Shown here in pieces: positions 1-10,446 of a stretch of 64,000 nt of DNA (position 1 is the first letter of the stretch; each line of letters starts with the position of its first letter). Below the pieces are notes generated by a model. That model was not told where the DNA came from and searched no databases. It saw only the letters and a list, made by a program, of their open reading frames with translations. A program made the translations under genes and the position numbers. The DNA is from Alnus glutinosa (taxonomy: Eukaryota > Streptophyta > Magnoliopsida > Fagales > Betulaceae): assembly GCF_958979055.1 (NCBI RefSeq), contig NC_084899.1, positions 818,501 to 882,500 of the forward strand, read 5' to 3'.

Positions 1-838
1 AGAAGAGTAGAGAAAGTACCTAAGAAAAGCTTCACTGATTTCGGAATTCCTACGCCTTGTAAAGAGAAATAGAGAAAGACGAGAGAGATGAAGTTTTATG
101 AGAAGTGAAAATGCTTTGAGTCTAAAACAAAAAGAAGGGAAAGACATTGCCATACAGAAAAGGAGGGAGGGGGTATGTGTGAACACAAGATCACACATTT
201 CTGTCTTATTTAGAAAGGTGGTTCCAACGAATAAGTCTATGATAGTAAAAGAAAATCTTTCTAAATATTCGAGTTTCCTGCTTGTCTGGATAAATTGTTT
301 GGTGCCTGAGCCAAATGCAGGATACATCATGTTCTTAATGAAATCGTAAGAACCTCTTTGGGAAGAGACACATTTTTATTTATAATCGTTTTATTTATAT
401 TGAATGAATGGTGATAGTAGTATTTACTATTTAGTATTTAACATTGAATATTGAATGGTCAAATATTGGATTAAAAAAAAAAAAAATTGAAAAGATTCAA
501 CAATATATGAAAATCAGTTATCCGGTTAATAACCGGATAACCGGCGGTTGGTAAAAACTGCAACCGGTAAAGGTTGCAGTTATTGAAAAAGGAATAACCG
601 GGGACCCCGGTTGCGGTTGCGGTTATGACCAAATAACCGCAACCACAACTAGTTGTACACCTCATTGCCAGCAGAGTAATTACGAGGCAACCCCACTGCA
701 ATGTACCATAGTTTCAAGCTCTTATCTACTTAATAGCCAATGCCTAACAAAAAATAACTCTGCCAATAAAATACAACATATAAACACCCAACAATCTACA
801 TGAAGAAAATACGAAACGAAAATAGATGGTGCTCAAAC
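1..838. other. intron or flank of the TTLL12-like gene, no exon seen
   Basis: This lies after the donor of exon 4 on the minus strand. No stretch resembles the next TTLL12 exon. A small open frame at 98-349 (plus) has no recognisable motif and is probably chance. A repeat remnant rich in AACCGG and GGTTGCGG words sits at about 485-665. Confidence 0.5.
485..665. mobile_element. hAT-like MITE remnant in a TTLL12 intron
   Basis: The segment is built from alternating CCGGTTA and GGTTGCGGTTA words with complementary halves. Read on the minus strand, it begins with GGTGTACAACTAGTTG, a terminus style common in plant hAT-type MITEs. The second terminus and target duplication were not found, so it is either a fragment or a poorly bounded copy. 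Confidence 0.4.
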
Positions 839-2437
839 CTTATTGACCAAATTGTGAATACATCTATTCGAAACATCCATAGAGGTCACACTCTCCAATG
901 GATAGTCACCACCACGGACATTGCCCGCATTATCCTTATCATACACTCCTCCACAGAAGCCCAATGCCCACTCACCAAATTTGGCAGTGAAACGTGAGTT
1001 GTAGATTTCCAGTTTCGGCAACCCTCGAATAACTATATCCGCCAGTTGATCCCCACTAGAGAGAGAGAGAAAGAGAAAAAAAAACAAAAAACAAAAAAAC
1101 TTAGTCCTCTCTTCTAAGGATCAGGATTCTCTAGATTTTCTAGAGTAACTCCGTGTTATTAAAATGTAACTACTCTATCACCTCAACATACAATTCACTG
1201 ACCTAAAATGTATTAAGAAAAAAATTTAAAGGATCTCTCCAGAACTAGTAAACAGTGAGATAGCAAAATACGAGTCATTTAATTTAAAATGATTATTAGG
1301 ATTTTAAGAAGTACCATCTTAAGAAATTTGGCCTCCTTTGATAATGGTTTCGAAAATACTTTTCTGTTTTTAAAACCAAAAATAAACTTTTCTCAAAATC
1401 ATTGACAAACAATTCATAACACAAAACATTTTTCACATTTATTACACGTCAAAACACTTTTTCTAACCAAAACCAAAAACCGCTATTCAAAACCATTATC
1501 AAACATAACCTGAGAATCCTTATCCTAGTAAGAATAATAACAATTTCCCCACTACAAATCCAAAAAGAATAACAACAATTTTCCAAGAATCAGCTAACAT
1601 TACCAATTTTGAACAACAGGATTATTGTTGATCCAGAGCGCTCTTAGGTTTCCAAATTTAGTAACTTCCCGGGCAACCATTTCCACATTCTCAAGCTTGT
1701 TCCCGCACAGACTCAGTGCAAGTAAATCCTAGTTACGCATAGCCAAAACAGAGCACATATAAATATCGATCGAAATGTGCTCTAAATGCCAAAAGAAGAG
1801 CTGAAAAGGCACAACTGTCACACCGGAAATCTACTGGATAAATCGAGGGACAAGAGCATGTGATCATCAATGCCAAGCTCCTCAAGCTCCAGCCACAAAA
1901 CGCCGCCGTTTTCTCCTTTCTCTTTCGCATTACTGATTTCGCTTTCAATCGTTTCTAAGACCCCCGGTTCGGCGCCGTTTTGATGCGAAACTCCGTCCAC
2001 TGCTTCCTCGCTCTCTTCCGTGTCCTCCACACACATCAGAGCCGCCATCCTCTCAGCCAATCCCGGAACTTCCTGCAACTGTTAAAAACAAAATTAAAAA
2101 AATTAAAAAAAAAAAAAATAGAGGAGAATGGCAATGGTGAGAATATGTTGAAAAGTAGGACTTGTTTGTAGGCGTCGGAGAGGCGGAAGGTCCAGGCGTG
2201 GTCGATGAGGAACACGTGAGAGTGCTTTGGAATGGAGTCCGAGGTGAGGACGAGCCGCCTCTGACGGCCGTCTTCGCAGGTTTCGATTCGGAAGTGGGCC
2301 CCGCCGTCGAAGGTCTCTGACGAGAGCTTCTGGAAGAGCTGGAAGTGCAGCGACTGATGGAGCCCCGACGCCGCCAATAGCAGCCCATGGACTTTCACGA
2401 AGTCCTCGTAGGTTTCCACTCTCTTGCCGCCGGGCAT
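839..2437 (-). CDS. TTLL12-like tubulin-tyrosine ligase family protein, N-terminal part (gene runs off the left edge)
   Basis: Four exons are visible: 2437-2162, 2078-1824, 1728-1604 and 1055-839. Together they encode 291 residues in an unbroken frame with GT-AG borders, and the last border ends in a GT donor, so more exons lie beyond base 1. The start at 2437 (MPGGKRVETYEDFVKVHG) opens the plant TTLL12 N-terminal region. Residues 1-92 hold the YEDFVKVHG and DGRQRRLVL segments. Later exons carry the SETFDGG, LEELGIDD and leucine-rich LLALSLCGNKLENV stretches, then GEWALGFCG. Known family members combine an N-terminal SET-like/LRR region with a C-terminal ATP-grasp tubulin-tyrosine-ligase domain; that catalytic part is outside this window. 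The upstream region is shared head-to-head with the OXS3-like gene. The family call is firm, but ligase activity is inferred from the family only. Confidence 0.88.
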
Positions 2438-3765
2438 TTTTGCTTTGCTGCTGAAACGGAGTCACTTGCGAGTCTACGAGGGTTATCAGTGTGTTCTTCA
2501 CCGTGCTGCTCGAACAGTTTGGGACGCTTTGGACGGCGGCGTTTTGTTTCGGGACGCTTCCGCTTCCAGTTCCAGGGCTTTCTAGAGCGCTGTGGTATAC
2601 GACACCGTTTACCAACAATTTTATTTTATTTTCTTTTTTTTTTTTTCAATTTTACTATGTTTGATACGAACGAAAATTATAATCAAACCCAAAATATTTA
2701 CAGTTGATTAATAAAAACTTATTTAACTTTTCGTAAAATTATTCTTATTCTTATTATTTTTAAATCTTAAACATTTTTTTTTATTCTTCTTCGTCTTCAG
2801 ATTTTGTTGTTGGACTTCACTTAAGGCTACCATATTTCTCTGGTCGTTGCCACCAGAGGTTGCCGAGAGTTGTCATCCATTTTGACCTCTGTTGAAGATG
2901 GTCGGAATCCGCTACAAGTGTTCGCTGAAAGTCACCGACCGTTGTCGAGCGTCGTGCTATTATCATTGTATCACGTGATTATCATTATGTTGTAGGTATA
3001 TTCTTTACCAAAGTTATCATCACAATTATCTTAACCATTTTCACACAATCTCATAAGAATATATTAAGAGATTAGTTGCTTAATTTTCAGGTATAGCGGC
3101 TTACTTATTTCTTAATACATATTTTAAAATTTAAAACTTAAAAAAAGGTGGTCACTTCCAACGAATGAGATAAGTGATTGCAGGATCATCTTCGTGGGAT
3201 AAGCAACTACCCCAATAGTTCAAAGGTGATCATGCTGCTACTCCATTCAGGCTTAGGTGGTCCAACAATTTCATATATCCTAGTTAGAGGCCGCGCACCC
3301 ACCCCAACTAGATAAAAAGAAAAATGAGTTACATTGTGAGTACCCCTTAGTGGAGGAGAAGAGTATAATAATAAGAAGATAAGTTCTATGAGCTATACAC
3401 GTGTTCTCAAAATAAATATGTTTCATATTTATTTATTTATTTGAAAACACAATCAAACAATTATTTTAAATGGACCCATAGAAAATATATTTTTTCCAAA
3501 TTTTTAAACCCATTAAAATAATTATTTTTCACCTTTATATTACATCAAAAAACTTTTCAAAACTTAAAAATAAATAAAAAAATAAATAAAATTAAAACTA
3601 TTATCCAACCTACCTAAATTGTTTTATTGTCAAGAAGGACTTTCCAATTTGTCTTGTTCTTTGTTTGGCTTGGCTAAAATGGTCCACGCATCCCCATCCC
3701 AAAAAAAAAAAAAAAGCCACAAGAAAAGAAAAAGGGAAAAAGAAATCCGAGACGGACACAAACAT

Positions 3766-3985
3766 CAACGTGTGGATGAGGGTGGACAAAGATCACGGCC
3801 AAACCATATCGGAATTGCGACGTGGGGTCCACGCACAAATTGCTTTACAACAAGCAGCTAATTTGGAAGGTGGTCTCGTTGTCGAGTTCGTATGCTCCCC
3901 TGCAACCAACTCCCGCTTGGTACTATCCACGTGTTTCTGTTGTATCAGAACACGTGACTAACTGAGTACAACGTGTCACGATCTC
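3766..3985. promoter_or_regulatory. cluster of ACGTG (G-box/ABRE-type) cores
   Basis: Five ACGT cores lie within about 215 bases: CAACGTGTGG near 3767, CGACGTGG near 3819, CCACGTGT near 3927, ACACGTGA near 3950 and CAACGTGTC near 3971. Two are perfect CACGTG palindromes 23 bases apart. In plants such clusters bind bZIP/bHLH factors, including ABA-response factors. They lie about 1.3 kb upstream of either neighbouring gene, so the target gene is uncertain. Confidence 0.45.
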
Positions 3986-4214
3986 TGACGACCCTGACGA
4001 GGCCCTGGCCTTCGCATAAGAACATTGCGGCGCACCTGGACGCAAAAACTGGACGGGATCACTGGATCAGACACCACCACCCTTATGAGTGGGGATTAAG
4101 TAATTAAAATCAACAGAGAATTAATGAAGATCTTTTATGTTCTGGTCTATAGCTTGGCTCATAAGAAAGTATTATTGGGCAGAAGCCAAAAGAGAGAAAC
4201 TGCCACCTAAAATG

Positions 4215-4216
<2 letters not shown>

Positions 4217-4250
<34 letters not shown>
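4217..4250. repeat. poly-T tract
   Basis: About 33 consecutive T, perhaps the reverse of a retroposon tail; no body was recognised. Confidence 0.9.
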
Positions 4251-4255
<5 letters not shown>

Positions 4256-5290
4256 CTTTTTGATGAAATAACAATTAAAACTCTGTTGATAATGACTCAT
4301 GTTGAGATAGAGACATTCACAATTATGCTTGCTGGGACATAAAAAATACCAAATTTTGACGAATTTCATTATAAATTAGGTTTTTCTTTTTTGTTGGTGC
4401 ATGTTATTATCATCCTTATCAACATTGCACAATATGAATTTAACTTAAATGCAGTAAAAATGATTTAGAAAGCAATATATTCTCACCTACTCAAATGCAA
4501 ATGCTCTATCAACATCGAAAGTTAATATTATTATTAACAAACAATATCTTGATATTTTAGATACCCTTGTTAATGCACATTTGAAAAAGTGTTATGGTGT
4601 GATATAAATGTGAAAGTAATTTAAAGAATTTTATATTTTTAGTTATTTGTTAATATATATTTTTTAAAAAATAATAATAAAAATAAGAAGAAAAATGTGT
4701 TATTAAACAAAGAGTGGTATTATTTAGTGTACTGTTATATAATTGTCATACAGCTAGTTTATGTATAGTGAAAAATTAACCATTAAATCAATTTTTTTTT
4801 AATAATTAATCTTTCCTCTTACATTATCTCAATTATATAATAAACTACTAAATAATCTAAGTCCTCAACAAATGTCAATGATGACTTACATTCCATAATC
4901 CATTAATCCGTAGCAAGTCAAGTCAAAATTTGGATATTTCCTAACCTCTTAAAAAATATATATTTTTTGCTAAATGGATAGAACAGATATATATTATGAT
5001 TATAAAAAAGAAAATGGTCTTTGGTCTCTCCCATTTCCAACATATATTTTAACTCCGCTTCATTGATCAGGATAAGGCTTTCATTTATTCTCTTTTTTCT
5101 TTTCGTTATCTCTTTTCAGATATTTAAATACATAAAAACCTCTCTCTCTGAGATCAACCATGGCGAAAATATCGCCAACCCATGTGCTGCTTTTTTACTA
5201 TTAATACCCACCCACTGCTTTCTCAGCTCTATCTCTCACTTCAATTCCACAGGCAGGCACACAGAGACGCACTCTATTTGGTTCGGAACG

Positions 5291-7140
5291 ATGTCGATCA
5301 CGATCGAACGGTCCAAATTCATCCACGGCGGTGGCATGCCGTGTGGTCGGATCTACAACTCGCAGCGGTTCCCGACGGAGAGAGGGGGTGACTTGGACTC
5401 GTGTAGCTCGTCGTCGATTGGGGGGAACAGTGACTTGTCGGGTGGGTCATCGGACGGTGGGGATGAGTCGGGAGGGGAGACTGAGGTTCAGAGCTCGTTT
5501 AAGGGACCGTTGGATACCATGGATGCTTTGGAGGAAGTTTTGCCGGTCAAGTAAGTGTTTTTTGGGTACCCTTTGGCGTTTACTTTAGTGGGTTGTGGTT
5601 TGATTTCAATTTAAACTGGTAGTTTTTTAATTTTTTGGAGAAGGGTGTGTGGTTTTAGTTTTGGGCTTTTTTTGATCATCCATTGTTGCAATTTGCAAAT
5701 GACATGTCGAGCGCTGATTATTAATGTTTAGGAGCTCTGATCCTGGGAGCATATTAAACCAAGTGATAGGAGCATACTAAATGTATATTATTTATTACCT
5801 ATAAGAGTCATGATGTAAAATCCAGGTTCGTGCTGTTGTGAATATCTAATTGCCAATTATTGAATAATTAAAATTCGTATGCCGCTGAATATTTCCACTC
5901 AATATAGAAGAAAATGAGTTTTTCAATATTCTTGTTGTAACGATCCAGGCATTGCGTTACTAGGTTGCTCCGATACCATTTGTAACAACCTAGGAAAAGT
6001 AGTAGTCACATTTGTGATCTCACTCCAAAAAGAGTACTCGAGTTGTAATTGGAGTTCACAAGAATCACTTAAAACGTAGTATTACCTAGTAAGGAGTGAA
6101 TGTGTGACTTAGCACCATCAACTCTTTTATATTCCACCCACTTTATGTGGACAATTCATCTTCTCAACGTGGGACTAACTTTCTGGGGTGCCACACTTGT
6201 GCTCTGCATTATTTGTATTCTAATGCTGAATATGGTAATTGCAAGCCTTTAAGCATGGTATGAATTAAGTTAAAACAGAGAAAGTATAAAGTTTATATGT
6301 TACAAGTGTCTAGAAGCATTATGCTTATTGCTTACGAAGCCTGATTCTCAGCTAGCAGGTTTCCCACTTCTGTATGCGATTTTCGATTACATGTTTCCAC
6401 GGACTTTGTCTTGCATGAAGACAATTTCCCGCATCACTGACTGTGTCTTTCCCAAGGAGATCATTTTAACCGGAACAAATGAATCTTCAAGATTACCAAA
6501 TATAAACATACAAGCATGCGGCAGCTGTCTTCTTACAAATATGGTAGTTGGTTGAGAAATAATATTATGTTGCCCACCATTTTCACTGTTATCATCTGGC
6601 TTCTTAATTTTCTTGCAATGTGGCGTTTTCTTTCATTTCAGGAGAGGCATATCCAGCTTTTACAGTGGCAAGTCAAAGTCCTTCACAAGCCTAGCGGATG
6701 CCTCATCTGCTACCTCTATTAAAGACCTTGAGAAGGGAGAGAATCCATACACCAGGAAACGCAAGAATTTATTAGCTCATAGTAATTTCTTGGACAAGAG
6801 TCACAATTATACTTTGAAAAACAGCAGTTGTGGGATATCAAAGAGACCGGCAAACACCAGTCGAAGCCCATTTCCTATGGGAGTTACCACGACCAGCTCT
6901 GGAAGTAATAATAAAAGTGAGGACTCCAACTCAGTTTCAACGTCAGCATCTTTCTGTCTTCCACCTCTGCCTCCACATGGTAAAAAAACACCTTGCAGTA
7001 GCTCACCGCCACCACCTCCACGGCGAAATTCTCCTTGGCGGTCATTCTCTCTGTCTGATCTTCAGTGTGTTGCTGCAGCGACTCCTAACATTACTGGATT
7101 GACAATTTGTAGTGGGGACAAGAACAACAAATTACATTGA
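5291..7140 (+). CDS. OXS3-like protein (OXIDATIVE STRESS 3 family)
   Basis: Two exons, 5291-5550 and 6642-7140, join at GTAAGT...TTTCAG to give a 252-residue protein. The family signature spans the junction: residues 78-105 read MDALEEVLPVKRGIS followed by FYSGKSKSFTSLAD. It is preceded by a Ser/Gly-rich, acidic stretch (37-70) and followed by a basic RKRKN segment and a Pro-rich SSPPPPPRRNSPWRSFSLSDLQ tail typical of the family. Arabidopsis OXS3 is a nuclear, chromatin-associated factor for tolerance to heavy metals and oxidative stress. The start at 5291 is chosen because the sequence upstream of it in the same frame is hydrophobic leader-like and unlike the family. The intron carries a TRIM fossil piece. 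The family call is firm, but which paralogue it is remains unknown. Confidence 0.88.
5936..6195 (-). mobile_element. TRIM-type LTR fossil in the OXS3-like intron
   Basis: The segment 5981-6195 matches in layout and words the terminal repeats of the TRIM at 49067-49580. It starts TGTAACAACC and ends GGGGTGCCACA on the plus strand. Next to it, 5967-5979 read in reverse gives TGGTATCGGAGC, a primer-binding site of the initiator-tRNA-Met type. One terminal repeat plus a sliver of internal sequence remains, so it is an old, incomplete copy lying antisense to the host gene. Confidence 0.6.
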
Positions 7141-9543
7141 CATTTTAGTTTGTGTTTCATCACACACCAAGTCAGAGGTTAGAAGCATGGTTGCAGTGTT
7201 GTGCTTTGCAGGCAGTTTCCTGGTTTAATCTCACGGCATTGCCCATTGTACTGATAGCTTTAGGTGTACCACGTCTGGGCATTTCTAGAATATGATTGTA
7301 ACAATACTTTTTCCTTTTCCACTTCTTATTGACTTTGGCCATTATGTACTGACTAGAATGCTTTATTGTATCATATAGAAGAACTTAATTTTTGCTTCTG
7401 TTGTCCAAGCTGTTTCGCTTGTCATCAATCTATAAATGGAACTCTCTCGTTAGAGGTGAAGCAATGTAAAATAGCAGACGTATTCATCTAAAATAAAAAA
7501 AAAAAATTGAAAATAGCCAATGTAGCCAGTTGCTGGGAAGTGCATCCTCTTGTTTTGTTGGTGAATCGCAGCTTTGGCCACTGTATTGAATATTTTGAGG
7601 CTCTGGCAATATACAAGATAAACCTGGCTCTGTTCTCTGCGTTCTTGACGCCTGATGTATGGTTGATCTTATGAAAGATGTATGAATCATTACCTGGTAC
7701 TTCGTAATGGTACTTGTGGTTGGCGAGCAAGAGGATTTGAATGGTCTCGGCGCGAGATGTCGTTGGCTCTGAATGTGCTTAGCTAGACAAGATGCTGAGG
7801 TAAATTATTTCTTTCGTAGATTTATGTCTCTATCCATCTGGCAGAATGATGTCTAGTGGCTAAGCCATAAAAAAGAACATGCACTCGCACTATGGTATCT
7901 TTTTTTCTTTCTTTCTTTCTTTCTTGTTCAGCCAGCATGTATTGAGAAACCCTGAAACATCAAAACATCGAAAATGCAATAGTTACAAAAAAATTATGAA
8001 AGAGCTAATGTACTTGTGACCATGCAGAGCATTCAAACAACAAATTGATGTCATAATGAATTTCTGGTTTATAGATCAACCGCCATTTATATATTAGTCG
8101 ATAATCGGTTTAAGAGGTTTTTATCTACTCAGATTCCAAATGAAAATGATCGAAATTAAATCGTTTCTCTGTCGCTAATGGATACAGCCGATGAAGTACG
8201 AATTTGGTCTTAATTGAGAGTGATAGCATAACAAAGACTTCCGAAGATTCCAGGCTAAAGTGATTGTTAATTATATCTTTTCCTATGCTGCAAACAGACT
8301 TAGCTGATCAAGTAATAATTTTTAGACTTAATTGCTGACAACAAATTATCCGATGTGCTTTAACGTTGGATGCGATTGTCGGATTCAAACGGTGCACGTT
8401 ATTTTCAGATTAGTATATAGATTAAAATTAGATTATGTGGCTTAACCTCATCGATCTTCAGAGGTTTTGTTATGGTAACGAGCTTGTGAGTTGAAGCGGT
8501 TAGAGAAAACTAAAAGCAGAAAATAATTATTGAGACTCTTGTCAGGTAATTTTTCCCCTTTTCAAATATCAAACTGATGTAGTTAACAAATTAGCTGACA
8601 TATGCCTTCTTTTAAATGGACAAGCCGGCATATACCTTCTCTTCAATGGAAAAAATTGCAGAATCCAATATAGTATGTAACTTGCCACTGATTCTGTATG
8701 CAAATTGCTGAATTCTATTTTCTACTGCTTGGTCATGAAGGAGGGAATTAGAAGTTGAAACTGCAAAAATTAACAGTCAACATATTTAGCTGCTTGTTGA
8801 ACCATCTAATTGCCAAAAATTTGATTTCCAAACATGTAAGGAGTATTAATCAGCCTAACTGCAATTTCTATACAAAGCTTCGCGACATTAATGATGCCTT
8901 GTCATAAACTTATTCTTACTTAACATGATGTGCAAACCAACAGAGTCCTTGTTATACAGATAACACATTGATAAGAACAACATTATGACATTAACTCAGT
9001 TTTAGTTTGCATATCTGGACTGACAATGCCTATAAATTGTCTTTGACTGAGAAGCCATATCCATGTGACTTCGAGAGCCTCTTGAAACCAATCCAGCTTG
9101 AAAACAATTATCCTCAGGTTTCTCCAAGCTTCCTAAATCCATTGCGTGGCATGAAAAGACATTGCTATGGTTCAGTAGGGAGTGCTTTTATCTGATATAT
9201 GGCTCCAAAGATTTGTTGAAATGTTAGCATGAGTCTTCATTTGTCTTGGATACTCTTCAACTAATTTCTTGCAGCCACATATTTGGATATATAGTTTCTT
9301 TAGAACGTGCTAAGCCTGGCCAAATTGGCTTCTCTACCATGTTGGCCATGCAGTGAAACTCTCTTTTTAGTCTTTTAGTATTGTGATCACAAACTTCTTT
9401 TCTTCTTTGGTTCCTATAATCTTCTTCTGACTTAAAAATGAGTAGAATTTTGATGGTGGTGATGACAACAACAACAACAACAATGATATTGGCAATTACA
9501 TTGTTTTAACAGGATCTTGCTGCCTATTGCAGGAGTTTGACAT
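7141..9543. other. 3' region of the OXS3-like gene and spacer
   Basis: The first few hundred bases are probably the 3' untranslated region. A CTTT microsatellite lies at about 7903-7926. The rest is AT-rich single-copy-looking sequence with only short, unrecognised open frames. A likely 3' splice site, TATTGCAG at about 9527-9534, just before the next gene suggests a 5' leader intron for it. Confidence 0.4.
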
Positions 9544-10446
9544 ATGATGGCTTCTTCATCTTCTTTTGTCTCTCAAGAGGAGTTCAACATCTTCCATTCA
9601 ATTGACCGACAGCTATACACCATCCTTGTAGTCAACCTTTGGCGAGATCCAGTGGAGTCTATGCAAGTTATGGCCCTCTGGCTCTGGTTGGAGCGGCTCG
9701 GCTATGACAGTGTTGTGAAGAAGATGTTATCCTTGCCTCAGATTTTGGTAAATGAACTTGCAGACGAGGCTATAATCTGCCTCAACTGCATTCACAACAA
9801 CCTAATATCTTCCTCATCCGACAACAATGATATTCCTCTTACACAAACCTTGATGGAGAAAGAGATCTCTCTCCAATTTTTCCTCGAAAATCGGCTAAAT
9901 GGTATTGCAGGCCTCACCAAAATTATGAATGATGTTTGTATTAGAGCACTCTCAGACTTAATGCAGCAAGCCGTTGAGAGAAATGCTGCTCAAAGCTTAG
10001 CAGATAGCCAGATGGTGATGTCACATTCCATTCACCATTCCTTACTTCCCCCAAAACAACGTCCTGTAGGACATGGTGTAGGTGATATGGTGCAGCCTCG
10101 GACCCCAGGAACTGAGGTGCCAGCCGATGATAGGACCATGTTTGTTACATTCTCCAAGGGCTACCCTGTCCAAGAATGGGAAGTCAGAGATTTCTTTTTT
10201 CGGTCTTATGGGGATTGCATAGAGTCTTTACACATGCAAGAAGTGCAGCCCCATCAGCAAGCACTGTTTGCTCGTATCGTTTTTCACAAGGCTTCAACCA
10301 TGGAGATGATACTCAGAGGCTTGGGGAAGGTAAAGTTTTCCATTAATGGGAAGCATGTATGGGCTCGAAAGTTCGTGCCAAAACATGCGAGATCCTCGTT
10401 GCTGCCGCCGCCGCCACATTTACCATCCACCTCATTTAGGCTATAA
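9544..10446 (+). CDS. plant RRM-like (nucleotide-binding alpha-beta plait) protein of unknown role
   Basis: A single uninterrupted 300-residue frame. Residues 1-160 are mainly helical, with a conserved opening (EEFNIFHSIDRQLYT, then ESMQVMALWLWLERLGYD) that I recognise from a plant-specific family without a settled name. Residues 198-280 look like a divergent RNA-recognition motif, with MFVTFS in the RNP2 position and LFARIVFH in the RNP1 position, ending GKHVWARKFVP. The aromatic residues usual for RNA stacking are only partly present, so RNA binding is uncertain. A Pro run (287-293) ends the protein. Translation may start at Met 1 or Met 2, which are adjacent. No signal peptide or membrane segment is seen; nuclear or cytosolic location is a guess. 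Confidence 0.75.
   Translation: MMASSSSFVSQEEFNIFHSIDRQLYTILVVNLWRDPVESMQVMALWLWLERLGYDSVVKKMLSLPQILVNELADEAIICLNCIHNNLISSSSDNNDIPLTQTLMEKEISLQFFLENRLNGIAGLTKIMNDVCIRALSDLMQQAVERNAAQSLADSQMVMSHSIHHSLLPPKQRPVGHGVGDMVQPRTPGTEVPADDRTMFVTFSKGYPVQEWEVRDFFFRSYGDCIESLHMQEVQPHQQALFARIVFHKASTMEMILRGLGKVKFSINGKHVWARKFVPKHARSSLLPPPPHLPSTSFRL

Larger units (their letters stand above)
2438..5290. other. divergent intergenic region between TTLL12-like and OXS3-like genes
   Basis: No convincing gene is present. It is AT-rich except for a GC-richer block at about 3660-4080 that holds several ACGTG cores. It also contains a run of about 33 T at 4217-4250. A TATA-like ATTTAAATACATA near 5122 suits transcription toward the OXS3-like start at 5291. 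An in-frame open stretch from 5021 to 5290 precedes that start and is taken as promoter and leader. Confidence 0.5.

Noticed and set aside
98-349. 83-residue open frame at the left edge
   Set aside because: No motif, no similarity to TTLL12 exons, and AT-rich intron-like context.
3970-4010. possible TRIM internal segment (CCCTGACGAGG resembles CCTCGTCAGGG at about 49294)
   Set aside because: Only about a dozen bases match, in the reverse sense, and no terminal repeats are nearby.
5021-5290. 90-residue in-frame N-terminal extension of the OXS3-like protein
   Set aside because: It is hydrophobic, crosses a TATA-like region, and is unlike the family's start; Met at 5291 is preferred.
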